64,000 bases of DNA from Diphasiastrum complanatum (taxonomy: Eukaryota; Streptophyta; Lycopodiopsida; Lycopodiales; Lycopodiaceae): positions 67,758,319-67,822,318 of the forward strand of contig CM055095.1 in assembly GCA_029204225.1 (NCBI GenBank), given 5' to 3'. Within the stretch, counting starts at the first letter, position 1. Each line of letters opens with the position of its first letter. A program made the position numbers and the translations under genes. This document shows, piece after piece, positions 32,090-43,403 of the stretch. A model generated the notes under the pieces. That model was not told where the DNA came from, ran no database searches, and worked only from the letters and a program-made list of their open reading frames with translations.

Positions 32090-34370
32090 GAATTTTTTCG
32101 AACGCTCGAATTTTTTCGAAGAATCGAACATTTCCAAAGGATCAAATTTTTTCGAAGACTCAAATTTTTCAAAAGACTCGAATTTTTCTAAAGACTCGAA
32201 TTTTATAGAAGGATCGATTTTTTCCAATGACTCGATTTTTTTCAAAAGACTCGATTTTTTTTCGAAAGACTCGATTTTTTTTTTCGAAAGACTTGATTTT
32301 TTCGAAAGACTCAAATTTCTTAAAAGGATTGAATTTTTCCAATGAATCGATTTTTTTCAAAGACTCGAATTTTTCAAATGACTCGAATTTTTTCAGAGAC
32401 TCGAAAGGATCAAATTTTTCAAAAGACTCGAAAGGATCGAATTTTTTCGAAGGATCAAATTTTGAAACGACTCGAATTTTTGGACGAACTCGAATTTTCA
32501 CTCAACTCGAATTTTTGGACGAACTCGAATTTTCACTCGACTCAAATTTTTTGAGTCTCGAATTAACTCGAATTTTTGGAACGAACTCGATTTTTTGGAC
32601 GAATTCGATTTTTCGGACGAACTCGAATTTCTAGATAAACTCGAACATACGTCAGCAGACAGACCTTAGCATAAAGTACTTCGGCGCAGGAGATGAGGTC
32701 CAAGTGCCGATGTCAAGGTGGCGGTTTTGGAAAGAATTTTCACTCGACTCAAATTTTCAGTCGATTCGAATTTTGAAACTCGAATCTTTGGATGAACGCG
32801 AATTTTTGGAACGAATTCGAATTTTGGAGCGAACTCAAATTATTTGACGAACTCGAATTCCAAAATTCCAAACTCGAATTTTCTTTAGACTCAAATTTTT
32901 TCAATTACTCGAATATTTCCAAATGACCAAATATCTTGACGAACTCGAATTTTCACTCGACTCAAATTTTTGGACGAACTCGAATTTTCACTCGACCCGA
33001 ATTTTTTCAGGCTCGAATTACGAACTCAAATTTTGGAACTTGAATTTTCACTCGACTCAAATTTTTATTCGACTCAAATTACAAACTCAAATTTTTAGAA
33101 CAAACTCTGACAAACTCGAATTTTTGGAAGAACTCAAATTTTGGAAACCGAATTTCTGGATGAACTCAAATTTTGGAACTCGAATTTCTGGACGAACTCA
33201 AACATACGTCAATAGACTGACCTCAGCATAAAGTACTTCGGTAGAGGAGACGAGACCCAAGTGACGATGTCGAGGTGGCAGTTTTGGAGAGACTCCAATT
33301 TTTGAATCTGGTGGCAGATAGAATTGTCTTGAAAAATCAGCAATGGTATCAGATGTGCATTGCCGACCAACATATCAGATGTACATTGTCGATTGCCCAG
33401 ATATTTTTACTTTGCAAAAAGGATTTGAAGTTTTTTAGATCCGTGCAAAGTAGAAACTATTGTTGCATAATAAAAAATCGAAAAGTTGTGAAAGCATTTT
33501 TGACAGCTAATATTTCACGATAAGATAAAAAATAATGACTCTGACTAGAGGTGAAACTTTCTGATGCAAAACGACAAACAACCATTGATTGATCTGAATT
33601 TTTTGAGGCTTGAATTTTTCTAGACTCGAGTTTTTGGAGACATTAATTTTTGGAGACTCGAATTTTTGGAGACACAATTTTTTAGAGATTCGAAACTCAA
33701 ATTTTTGGAGACTCGAGACACGAATTTTTGGAGACATTAATTTTTGGAGACACGAATTTTTGGAGACTCGAGACACGAATTTTTGGATACTCGATACTTG
33801 AATTTTTGGAGACACGAATTTTGAGAGACACAAATGTTTGGAGACTCGAGACTCGAATGCTTAGAGACACGAATTTTTGGAGACTCAAAACTCGAATATT
33901 TGGTGACACGAATTTTTGGAAACACAAATTTTTGGAGACTGGAGACTCGAATTTTTGGAGACTCAAAACTTGAATTTTTGAAGACTCAAATATTGAAGAC
34001 TCCAAATTTTGAAGATTTAATTTTCGGAGACTCGAATTTTTGGAGACTCATTTTGAGACTCGAATTTTTTGAGACTCGAATTTTTTGTAAAGAGTCAAAT
34101 TTTTCCATATGATTGAATTTTTCCAATGACTCAAATTTTCAATATTTGAATTTTTCAAATTACTTGAATTTTTTCAATGGATCGATTTTTTGGAACATTT
34201 CAAATTTTTTTAAAAGACTCAAAATTTTTGGAAGAATCGAACTGTCAACTCGAATTTTTTTAAAGGATCACAGGACCCTTTGTACTATTAAGTCGAAGTT
34301 TTCAAAAGACTGAAACTTTTTCGAAGACTCGAATGTTTCGAAAGACTCAATTTTTTCATGATACTCGAAT
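32090..34370. repeat. Minisatellite array, GACTCGAATTTTT orientation
   Basis: About 2.3 kb of short units. 32090-32640 uses GACTCGAATTTTTCAAAA; 32460-33200 uses a longer unit GAACTCGAATTTTCACTCGA; 33600-34090 uses GAATTTTTGGAGACTC, the exact complement of the unit at 28020-28395; 34090-34370 returns to AATTTTTCAAAAGACTC. An interruption near 33290-33590 is unique sequence. Frames of 60-135 codons on both strands are by-products of the unit. The array ends inside a copia gag start. Confidence 0.93.
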
Positions 34371-34475
34371 TTTTAGTTCCTTGGCCAATAAGATGACCTT
34401 CATCTTGAACTTCCAAAGATGGTAGTTCTCTCCATCGAGCTTGTTAACCAGAGAAGAACTAGAAATAAAATCCAT
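34371..34475 (-). pseudogene. gag: Copia gag N-terminus cut by the satellite
   Basis: The minus strand starts ATG at 34475 and reads MDFISSSSLVNKLDGENYHL, then WKFKMKVILLAKEL, the first helices of a copia gag. Homology stops at about 34371 where satellite units begin. Between it and the LTR is TGATATCAAGC (about 34485-34495), a decayed TGGTATCAGAGC primer site. Confidence 0.8.
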
Positions 34476-34496
34476 TCTGGTGTAGCTTGATATCAT

Positions 34497-35329
34497 TGGT
34501 AGAAACAACAATAGCAGAATGTTGTTGGCTGCGCACTTGCTGATGACAAAATTTTCAGCAAGTTCACACATGTGGGAAATGATCCACAAATGTGAATGAT
34601 CTTATTAAGCTTTATGATTAGCACACAAACTGATTCTAGATAAAATAGAAAGATCTAGTACAGAATTTAATGGCTTAATCACAATCTAGCATGTTAAGAA
34701 TCAAAGAATGATAGTTTTGATTACAAGAGAGCAAAAGTACAAGAATTTAGTGTATGAGCTTAAGCCTCAACAAGATATATATATATATATATATATATAT
34801 CCAAGCAAATAATGGATCCAAAATGGCATGGAATAGCTTCAAGCTTGGTTCTTCATCGAAGATCATGAGAATGGCTACACATATTTATGGAGTTTGAGGT
34901 AGCTCAAGGTAGAACCACATCCATCCACCTTTCATCCACATCTAAAGTGAAAACTAGAGTATAAGTGACATTTGTCACATCTCATGCATGCATTTCTACC
35001 TACTTTTACCAAGTGTCATTTTTCTAACTAGAATTGTACAAATCATCATGCATGTGTCCATTTCACTTTGTGCATGCTTGCATGTCACTATGGATCATTT
35101 ATAGCCATTGCATGTGATATTCCAATAAGTTTCTACAAGCATATTAATGCCATTTCTAAGTCTACAATCTATATGCAAGTTGTATTCTACCAACTAGACT
35201 TGAGAAACCAATATAGCTCGAGTTCTTTCTAGGCCAAATTTGGCATTTACATTATGAAACAACATACTTGCATAGAAAAAAGTTTGTACCAAGCCTAAAG
35301 TCAAGGTAAGTGATTTTTTATTTTCAACA
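34497..35329 (-). mobile_element. Copia LTR (family Y) between two bodies
   Basis: On the minus strand it starts TGTTGAAAAT at 35329 right after the purine tract AGGAGGAG that follows an RNase H stop codon, and ends near 34497 just before a decayed primer site and a gag ATG. It contains (AT)n at 34775-34800. It is not similar to the family X LTR at 39127-39728, which sits at the other end of the intervening body. The 3' boundary is less sure than the 5' one. Confidence 0.65.
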
Positions 35330-35346
35330 CTCCTCCTAAAAACAAT

Positions 35347-35810
35347 CTATGTTGACTTGAACATGGATCTTGGTATTATTCCAAGATTGGCTCTATGCTT
35401 GATGAAGGAATTTTTGCTCAAAGGTTTGGTGAGCAAATCTGCAATACAAGATGATGTGTCGATGTGCTCCAAGTAGATTTTTCCTCCAATGAGCTTCTCT
35501 CTCATGAAGTGATGTGCAATCTCGATGTGTTTGCTCCTTGCATGAAATATTGGATTGTTGGCAAGGGCTTGTGCTGAAATGTTGTCACACATGATCATAG
35601 GTAAATCATCTTCTTTGATTATCTTTAGCTCCACTAGCAACCTCTTGATCCAAAGCACTTCTTTTGTTGTAGTAGTGAGTGCCTTATATTAATTCAAGAA
35701 AGCATTTGTCACATCAAGTTGGAAGAGCTCCCATTTGAAAGAAGTAGCAAGACATATGATTAATCTAATGGTTACAAGCTTTGCAACAGGTGCAAAGGTT
35801 TCATCATAAT
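35347..35810 (-). pseudogene. pol: Copia RNase H joined to an RT stump
   Basis: The minus strand passes from RT text (about 35780-35700: VAKLVTIRLI, ELFQLDVTNAFLN) straight into RNase H text (YKALTTTTKEVLWIKRLL, MCDNISAQALANNP, HARSKHIEIAHHFMREKL, IADLLTKPLSK). The RT palm with YVDD and the first half of RNase H are deleted between AFLN and YKAL. It ends FKST-stop next to the polypurine tract. Confidence 0.88.
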
Positions 35811-36263
35811 CTATGCCTTTGACTTGCAAAAAACTTTTTCTACAAGTCTAGCTTTATACTTATGAATGGAACCATTTTGATTATATTTCAATCTATATAT
35901 GCATTTACAAGTAAGAGGCTTCTTTCCATAAGGTAAATCAACAAGCTTCCAAGTTTGATTTTCCATTAATGCATCAAACTCTACTTGCATAGCTTTCCTC
36001 CAATATTGAGACTTATTTGCTTCCTCAAAACTAGTTGGTTCTTCAAGCATAGTAGTCAAGAAAGTATAAGAGTCGAGTAGTTGAGAATCTTCCCTTTGCT
36101 CCTCTTTGTCATTATAAGTGAGCCTTGATGGCTCAATCCTTGTCCTTGTTGATCTTCTTGGCACCCTTGGACTTTGAGTAAGTTCCACTTGGTCTTCATC
36201 TTCATGAAGCTCCTCCTCGGCCATAACATGATCCTTGACAAGTTGAGTGTTGTTGGAAGTCAC
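35811..36263 (-). pseudogene. pol: Copia linker and RT N-terminus
   Basis: A 150-codon frame: acidic linker (EEELHEDEDQVELTQ), Arg-rich word (RVPRRSTRTRIEPSRLTY), then RT entry FEEANKSQYWRKAMQVEFDAL, NQTWKLVDLPYGKKPL and YKARLVEKVF. It ends in a frameshift at the KARLV block. Confidence 0.9.
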
Positions 36264-36307
36264 CTTTCCTTTGGCTTGGAGAGATTCATCAAAAATTACA
36301 TCTCTAC

Positions 36308-37099
36308 TTACAACTTTCTTGGTAATAGGATCAAATATCCTATAAGCTTTCTTACTTTCACTATAACCAACAAAGATGCCTTTGAAGAAGTGGCATCAGG
36401 AATATGTACATAACAAGTATGTCCAAAAACTTTCAAATCACTAAGATTTGGCTTTTTGCCAAACAATACTTCATAAGGTGTAAGTCCTTTAATGGCACTA
36501 TTAGTCATTCTATTACATAGAACCCAACGGGGTTGGCTCAACTGGTTAGCTTGGCATCCAAAGTTTCTTTGGTCCCAGGTTCGAGCCTCCCCTTGGAAAC
36601 CAAGAAGCATTCTATTACATAGAAAGTTTGCACATAAAATAGCTTCTCCCCAAAATGAAATAGGAAGGGATGCATCTAATCTCAAAGCTTTAGCACACTC
36701 ACATAGTGTCCTATTCTTTCTCTCAGCTACTCCATTTTGTTGTGGAGTATATGTGCAAGTAAACTCTGTCTTAATGCCATTAGTTTCACAAAACTCTTTC
36801 ATCCTATTGGAGATGCACTCCCCTCCATTATCACTTCTTAATACCTTCAAGCTAGTATTAAGTTTTTTTTCCACAAGAGTTTTGAACTTTACAAAGGACT
36901 TAAAAACTTCACTTTTCTTAGACAAGAGATAAACCCAAGAGTATCTTGATCTATCATCAATAAAAGTGACATACATAAGAGCTCCACCATTTGATTCATG
37001 TGAAAATGAATGAACATTCGAGTGTATAAGGTCAAGAGGAGAGTTAGATCTTGTCAAAGATCTCTTGAAAGGTAGCTTATGAGATTTAGAAATCCACAA
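36308..37099 (-). pseudogene. pol: Copia integrase carrying a SINE
   Basis: A 263-codon frame with the integrase core: LIHSNVHSF where the first catalytic Asp has become Asn (about 37017), VLRSDNGGE (Asp kept), QQNGVAERKNRTL (Glu kept), then FGHTCYVHIP. The frame is open even through the 87-bp SINE at 36521-36607, whose target duplication repeats the codons for LCNRM on both sides, adding 34 foreign codons. It continues the pre-integrase domain after a frameshift near 37080. Confidence 0.92.
36521..36607 (+). mobile_element. 87-bp tRNA-derived SINE, copy 1
   Basis: Flanked by perfect 15-bp target duplications CATTCTATTACATAG (36506-36520 and 36608-36622). The body has pol III promoter boxes: A box TGGCTCAACTGG and B box GGTTCGAGCC, 45-50 bp apart as in a tRNA gene. 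Paired segments CCAA-GGGG / CCCCTTGG form an acceptor-like stem and CCAAAG / CTTTGG an anticodon-like stem. There is no poly(A); it ends CAAGAAG. It differs from copy 2 (47785-47872) at about three positions. Length is close to a bare tRNA, far below usual plant SINEs. Confidence 0.88.
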
Positions 37100-37958
37100 G
37101 CTTCACAAAGCTTTCCACACTTGGATATGGTTTTGGGAAGTCCACTTGCTAGCTCCTTTGTCACCATGGTCTCCATAGCTTTGTAGTTAGGATGGCCTAA
37201 CCTTTTGTGCCATAATTCCACTTGAGTGAGCTCCTCCCTTGCCATGTTCACACTTCCAACCATCACATTAGCATCCAATTTGAATAACCTCCCTTGCTTG
37301 AAACCACTAGCAATACATTTTTCATCTTTCAGATAGAACATGCTCCATGCTTGAAATGTACATCTAATCCACTATCCATAAGTTGTCCTACACTCAACAA
37401 GTTCTTTGTAGTTGAAGATACATAAAGAACATTGTCTAGATCTACTTTTTTAGATGATCCTAGACATAAATGAATGGATCCAACACCTATAATCTCACAT
37501 TCTTGATCACTGGCAGTGAAGATAAATCTCTTTGAACTATTGTAAGAAAGTAGATTGAAAAAGTAGTCTTTTTGGTGAATCATGTGAGAGCTTGCCCCAC
37601 TATCAATCCACCAAGTGTCTCGATCAGATGTTTGTGGTGAGGATACCATCAAAGATAGATTGTCTTCTTCCTCCTCCTCAAGCACAAGATTGCCTTGATT
37701 GTCCTTCTCTTGGGCATTCTTCTTCTTGTAGCACTCGGATGCAAAATGTCTCTTTTTTCCACAAAAGAAACACTTTAGCTTCTTCTTGTCCTTCTTGCTC
37801 TTGCCTTTGGAACTTGATGCTCCATCTTTGCTCTCCATCTCCATGTCTTGAGTCTTCTTGGATGGAAACTTTTTCTTCTTGCCTTTCAAGGAAAAGTTAG
37901 CTTTTTCATCACCATCATTCAAAGATAAGGAACTCATCCTACTTTTGATATGAAGCAT
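37100..37958 (-). pseudogene. gag-pol: Copia zinc knuckle, protease and pre-integrase domain
   Basis: Frame 37958-37329 has a Lys/Ser linker, zinc knuckle CFFCGKKRHFASEC with all four ligands, and an intact copia protease triplet in WWIDSGASSHM. Frame 37341-37054 has the pre-integrase domain ELWHKRLGHPNYKAM and CEAC. The two frames are out of register by a small indel near 37335. Stops flank the block. Confidence 0.92.
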
Positions 37959-38049
37959 TCTACTCTACTCGCTTACAAGCACACTTTGAAGTTTTTCAAT
38001 ACTAGGAAGTGAATCTTGAATAGCAAAGGTTTGAACAAGATTGGAATAA

Positions 38050-38526
38050 TCATCTCCCTAATCCATTCAAAATGATTTGAACTAATTCATCATCTTTGAT
38101 TTTACCATCTATAGAAGACAACTCCTTATTCAAAGATTTGATCCTAAAGACATAATTTTGGGCACTTTCACTACTTCCTTTCATGCTTTGAAGGATTTGA
38201 TTCCTAAGCATGAGTATCCTTGAAGTATTCTTGGATCCATAAATTGCTATAAATGAATCCCATGCCTCTTTGGATGTGGTACAAGATGAGATTTCCTTCA
38301 AAAGTTTATTACTTACATTCATCTTTATGCAATGTAATGCAACTCTACATCTCTTTTTGTACTTTACCAGTTCAACTCCACCTTGAGGTTCTCCTTCCAC
38401 CTCAAGTACTATGTCATAAAGATCATGAAGTACAAGCAAAGACTCCATTTGAACTATCCAAGTAGCATAATTAGAGGATGTAAGCCTTTCACTAGCTTCA
38501 AGCAAAAAACCACCCACTGATGCCAT
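38050..38526 (-). pseudogene. gag: Copia gag
   Basis: ATG at 38526; 158 codons. MASVGGFLLEASERLTSSNY opens a DUF4219/UBN2-type copia gag, continuing with AWDSFIAIYGSKNTSRILML and SLNKELSSIDGKIKDDEL. It stops at NGLGR because of a one-base indel near 38055; the next frame carries on to the zinc-knuckle part. Best preserved gag of this family in the window. Confidence 0.92.
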
Positions 38527-39126
38527 TTTTTAATGTGAAAAAGCACTAGAAACTCTTATGGTTTCTCTAAGAGATCTGAACCTATAGTCTTCTAGCAATT
38601 AGAAAGCTTATAGACACAATCCTATCACTCATGAACCAATCTAGAATGATGGAAATTTAGATTCTAGTCTCAAACTTGCGAAAACACTCCTTAATCTATG
38701 ATTTTTAGCAATATCTCTCTTCAACTTCAACATGCACTCAAAAAATTAGAGAAAATCATTTAATGCTCCTAATTTAAGCTTCAATTTTAATTTTTTGGTT
38801 GATCTAATCCAAGAACTAATCAAAGGATTAGAATCTTTTCTGAAAATGCTTGATTTTGCACTAAATCTCTCTCAAATTGGGTGTGTTAGTCAAATTGTAC
38901 AATTTTTGAATTTTCTCAGCCAAAATCGAAGCTGTACGGCCTCACACGTGTGCAAAGTGTTCCTACAACCCACAACAAGTTTTGGTCCAAAAATTTTGAG
39001 AATACCTATCAAATCCAACTCGCTACCCAAAAATTAGCTAGTTTCCAAAAACTTGCTAATTTTGGCTTTGATTTGGATCAACCCTATCAATTTCAATAAA
39101 ACCTCTTGTACTTGGATCTGATACCA
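38527..39126 (-). other. Copia leader and primer binding site
   Basis: 600-bp non-coding leader. The primer site TGGTATCAGATCCAAG (39111-39126, minus strand) abuts the LTR. The leader matches 19530-20017 over most of its length. Confidence 0.8.
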
Positions 39127-39728
39127 TGTGTACAAAGTACAAAATGGACCAAGAGTGGATCCTAATCTGATCCTCGAGGGGGATTGGATGTTAGATTTAC
39201 TTGATCTATCAATCTACATAAGATTAAGATCAATTTAGATCAATTCTAGACATAAAAATCTAACAAGAACAATCATTAATGAAGGTAGATGTACTTGCTG
39301 TTTCACATGTGTGAAACCCTGTCATAGTATGGACTCCAACCTGAAAACAAAGTACAATATGATAGAACCTCAAAACAATCAAAACATATGTAAACAAATA
39401 GAGAGAATTACACAAAATTGCTTCGAAAATCAAGATTGATGTTTCATGTTGATTGTGGCCAAATATGCCTCTATATATACACTTTTTGGAGCTCAAGGTA
39501 CTGATCATGCATCAGATCTCACACGTGTGAGGATGCTTTGTCATCATCATACAATTTTGACACTTGGATCAAACTTCTATTTTGGGCATTTTTGGTCCAA
39601 TTTCCTACTATATGGAGATCTTCATAGAAATCTTCTAGAAGCAAAAACTCGCCTACTTCAACTTTTTCCACACGTGTGAATTGTCCTCTACACATGGGAT
39701 GTGACACCTATCCAAAGTATTTGGCGCA
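39127..39728 (-). mobile_element. Copia LTR, family X
   Basis: On the minus strand starts TGCGCCAAATAC at 39728 and ends GTACACA at 39127, 602 bp, adjoining a primer site. Clearly related to the LTR at 20034-20626. It is the 5' LTR of the body at 35347-38526, but the other end of that body carries an unrelated LTR. Confidence 0.82.
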
Positions 39729-39954
39729 TGCAATCAATAGATTGATGCCATGTGTCATATATCTAGAAAACTAGTTTTTGGCCCTTTTAGCCACTAGAAG
39801 TTGAATTAAATCATATGTACAACATATATGATTATGGTACATGACAAGTACACTAATTTCACACGTGGAAAAAGGTTCCACATGTGTGATTATCCTATAT
39901 ACAAGATTTTGGCCTCTACCAAGCATTATTTTTGCATTTTTCACAAGACACACC

Positions 39955-40740
39955 TCTAAGAAAATCCAGATCATCAGGTCTGATAATGGAGGTGAGTAAG
40001 CACAAAAATTTCAAGATTCTGCCAAGAACAAGGAATAGAGCATCAATTTACTCATGTGTACACACCTGAATATAATGGTGTCACAAAAAGAAAAAACGGG
40101 ACGCTAGTCACAGGAGCCAGATGCATGATGGCACACGCTCGATTGCCAAGTCAATTTTGGGCTGAGGCAATAGCTACAGCAGTACACCTACAGAATAGAT
40201 CAACAAAGACAGCCCTGGAAAACAAGACACCGTACAAAATGTGGACATGTAGAAAGTCTGATCTATCATACGTGCATGTATTCGGATGTGCAACATACAA
40301 GCACATACCAAAGGAACAAAAAAAAGTTCGATGAAAAATCAGAGCAGACAATCATGGTCGGATACTAGAACGGATCACAAGTGTACAGACTCTACCACCC
40401 AACCACAAAGAAGGTTGTGTGGAGTAGAGATGTGAAGTTCGATGAATCCACATTCCCTGGATTGAAAGATGAAAAAGGCCATGAGATCTTCACACTGTTG
40501 CCAATTCAAGAGAGAGATCGAGGGCAAACATCAAATCAGAATATTGGTCCCAAACTCCAGAGCAACAGGAAGCCGAAGATCAATCCTATGAAGAAGAAAC
40601 ATCCGAGCAGCGACGAATTGAACCCAGAAGGTCGGCAAGACAAAGAAGACCTCCAGATCGATACATTGAAAATCTTCAGTGGAGTGAAGACACAGCGTTC
40701 GAGTACTACAGCTTCACTGAAGAGCCAACTACATATCTAG
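39955..40740 (+). pseudogene. pol: Copia integrase C-terminal part and linker
   Basis: Begins abruptly at KKIQIIRSDNGGE (second catalytic Asp present) followed by a stop, then a 93-codon frame: YTPEYNGVTKRKNGTLV, where the catalytic Glu of the ERKNR motif has become Lys (AAA at 40086-40088), ATAVHLQNRS and HVFGCATYKHIPKEQ. A second frame (40381-40740) holds WSRDVKFDEST and a basic/acidic linker. The first half of the element is missing. Confidence 0.9.
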
Positions 40741-41603
40741 AAGCTATCCAGAGTCCAGAAGGAGAATTCTGGAAGCAGGCAATGTCGGAGGAAATCAAAT
40801 CAATGAGGCAAAACGAGGCATGGACACTAGAGCGACTGCCTAAAAATAAAAAGATTGTCGACTACAAGTGGGTATACAAAAAGAAAATCAAATCAGATGG
40901 CACTGTCGGATGCTATAAATTAAGGCTTGTCGCAAAGGGCTACACACAAAGGTACGGAGTCGATTATTTCAACACGTATTCACCAATGGTGAAAATGACA
41001 AGCATTCGACTACTCCTTGCATACGCCATACAATACAATCTGGTAATTCACCAGATTGATGTAAAGACAGCCTTTTTCCACAGAGATCTAGAGGAAATTT
41101 TTTTCATGAAATAGCCTGAAGGATTTGAAGACCCAAACAATCGACAATATGCCTGTCAGTTGCAGAGTTGTATTTATGGTCTGAAGTAGGCATCATGAGC
41201 TTGGTACAAGAAGCTCGACAATCTTCTAAGGTCTCTAGACTTCACTCCTACACAACCAGACTACAATGTCTATATAAATAAAGTAGGAAGAGATTTTGTG
41301 ATTCTGACTATATTCGTGGATGACTCTCTTATGATAGAAAACTGCTTGATGTTAATCAAGAAAATAAAGAGTCAGATTTTCAAAAATTATGAAATCACAG
41401 ATCTGGAAAAAGCAACAAAGTGCCTTGGACTAGAGATCAGAAGAGATCGAATAAGAAGAGAAATACATCTGAGTCAGTCAGAATACGTCCGAAAAGTGCT
41501 GAAGCAATATCGAATGATGGACTACAAAGAAAAGGCCACACCAATGATAGCTAGAGCCAAACTAACGAAGCAGGATTGTCCAAAAACAGAGGAGAAAAGA
41601 TAG
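40741..41603 (+). pseudogene. pol: Copia reverse transcriptase
   Basis: Two frames (40782-41114 and 41298-41603) joined by stop-split text. Blocks: EFWKQAMSEEIKSM, DYKWVYKKKIKSDGT, LRLVAKGYTQRYGVDY, HQIDVKTAFFHRDLEE, PEGFEDPNN, SCIYGLK, and the catalytic loop TIFVDDSLMI (about 41313-41324, both Asp kept). Stops at about 41112, 41186 and 41192 lie in the middle of the palm. Confidence 0.92.
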
Positions 41604-42014
41604 AAGATGAAAGACATACTCTATCGAAATCTGATCGGTAGTCTAATGTACCTTACAATCTGTACCAGACCTGATTTGGCTTTCTCTGTCTATGCTTTAA
41701 CGAGGTAGTATGGTTACGGATGATGTTGGAGGCAATTGGCATACCACAAGGAGAACCATGCACGTTAATGATGGATTCTCAAACTGTCATATATCTGTCC
41801 TAGGGTCCTGTTTTCCATTCAAAGACAAAACATATACCTCTGAAGTACCATCATATTTGAGACTTGATCTCGAAAGGAGAGCTCAAGGTTGAGTACATAA
41901 AGTCTGAAGACATGATTGCATATTTGTTCACAAAGTCGCTCGACAAACCACTCTTCGCAAGGCAAAGAAAAACAATTGTATTAAATACACAAAGTTGCAA
42001 GGTTCAAGAGGGAG
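41604..42014 (+). pseudogene. pol: Copia RNase H with internal deletion
   Basis: NLIGSLMYLT, CTRPDLAFSVYALTR is followed after a stop by text equal to MLEAIGIPQGE in another frame, so the first two thirds of RNase H are deleted near 41700-41710. Then LISKGELKVEYIKSEDMIAY, LFTKSLDKPLFARQRK to a polypurine tract TTCAAGAGGGAG (42003-42014). Confidence 0.85.
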
Positions 42015-42592
42015 TGTCAGAAATTGTGAACTCCTGCAACTTTGTCGCGAAGGTAACAACGCGAAGGGCGAAGGTCAAACATACCTTGAAGACCTAAAGA
42101 CACGAAACAAAACAAAATGAAGATGAAGAAAAACAATTTATGCTACCAACTTGACGAGCGTGGTGTATTGTACTTCACGCTCATCTAAAAGAGTTAGCAA
42201 TAATAGAGAATAACTAATTAGTTGGTTAGCGTTGACTTGTTTTGTAATTCTCTGTTTAGTTGTCTTGTAAACTGCACACAGTGGAGATATATACACAATT
42301 TTGATTAATACAAACATGAAGACAGAGAGACAAAATAGCGAGAATAGTTGTGCATAAAAGTCTGCCAACGAGCAGAACACAACGGTTGACTGAGTGTCAA
42401 GCTGCCAACGAGCGAGACACTGCCCGACTCACTCAAATTTAAAAAACAGATAATACAATTGCTCTCTTCTCCATCTCATTGTTTTTCATCATCTTGATTG
42501 CTCAAATCTTTTATGTTCTGTGATCTGTAGTCACTTGCTTAGGACTCTGAAAGCTTCCGCAAAAGAAGACCAAACGAACGCGAAAAGAGTCA
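42015..42592 (+). mobile_element. 3' LTR of plus-strand copia body (family Z)
   Basis: TGTCAGAAATTG to AAAAGAGTCA, 578 bp, right after a polypurine tract. Its inverted relative is 43404-44027. Contains two GCCAACGAGC words near 42363 and 42402. Confidence 0.85.
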
Positions 42593-43403
42593 TAATACCA
42601 GTCTGTTGTTGCTTGGATGCTGATGCCAACTAATAAAACAAAATTCTTATTAACAAGATCGTGGATTACTTAGAGAACGGAGATTGTGAACTGTTCTTTT
42701 GTGTTGAATAAGATTATAAGTGTAGGAGTCTTAGACTACCATGAAAGAGAGATTGCAAAAATGATTAGGAGTCTAAGATAGCCATGCAATCTTCTATTGC
42801 TGATAACCTGATATGAAGAGAATGTAGAAATAACTTAGGCATAAGAGATAGCCATACATTTCTCTGATAACGATGTTGCATAGAGAAATGAGAGTTAGTT
42901 TCATTCAACAAGAATGCAAAGATGTATAACAATAGCGAATCTATATAATAATGTCATAAAACAACAATCAGATCACAATACAATTGTGTTGATAAGCACG
43001 TGATCCTACTTACAGAATCAAATCAATTGCTAAAGTTCTGAGTATCTCTGTCTCTATATATATAATCACTATCTTTGAGGAGTCAGCTAGCGAAAGACTA
43101 ATTTTGGTTGTAGATCTATCTCTATAATCTTCATCCATGATTGATTCAATTGCTTATTTACATATCTAGCAAGTGGAAGATCTTGCATAGTTCTAGCTTT
43201 ACATTTACAAGATCGCTTAGTAGCTGATTATTTTGACTGACTAATTAGAACAGTTGTTATTGAGACGTGAAGACGTAGACAGTATGTACTTAGAATCTTG
43301 TGGATTTCTGTAGAGTGTCGCATTTTTCACATTTTTTTGTGAAGTAATGTCGCATTTCTGGAAGTGTCTGAAATGGCCTAAATGTCACGAAACTTTCACA
43401 AGC
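42593..43403. other. Spacer between two facing LTRs
   Basis: 811 bp with no gene. AGTCTTAGACTACCATG / AGTCTAAGATAGCCATG words recur near 42730 and 42770, and a short CTCTATATATATA run lies near 43055. It probably is the old target region. Confidence 0.5.

Noticed and set aside
32004-34313. Long frames across the satellite as a repeat-protein gene
   Set aside because: Several overlapping frames exist on both strands with equal quality, no start context, and unit lengths that vary without regard to reading frame.
32090-34370. CRISPR-like array
   Set aside because: Units are contiguous and degenerate with no unique spacers, and the host is a plant.
36521-36607. tRNA gene
   Set aside because: Boxes A and B are present, but the T-arm does not pair, the anticodon loop lacks the U33 context, and perfect target duplications show a retroposed SINE.
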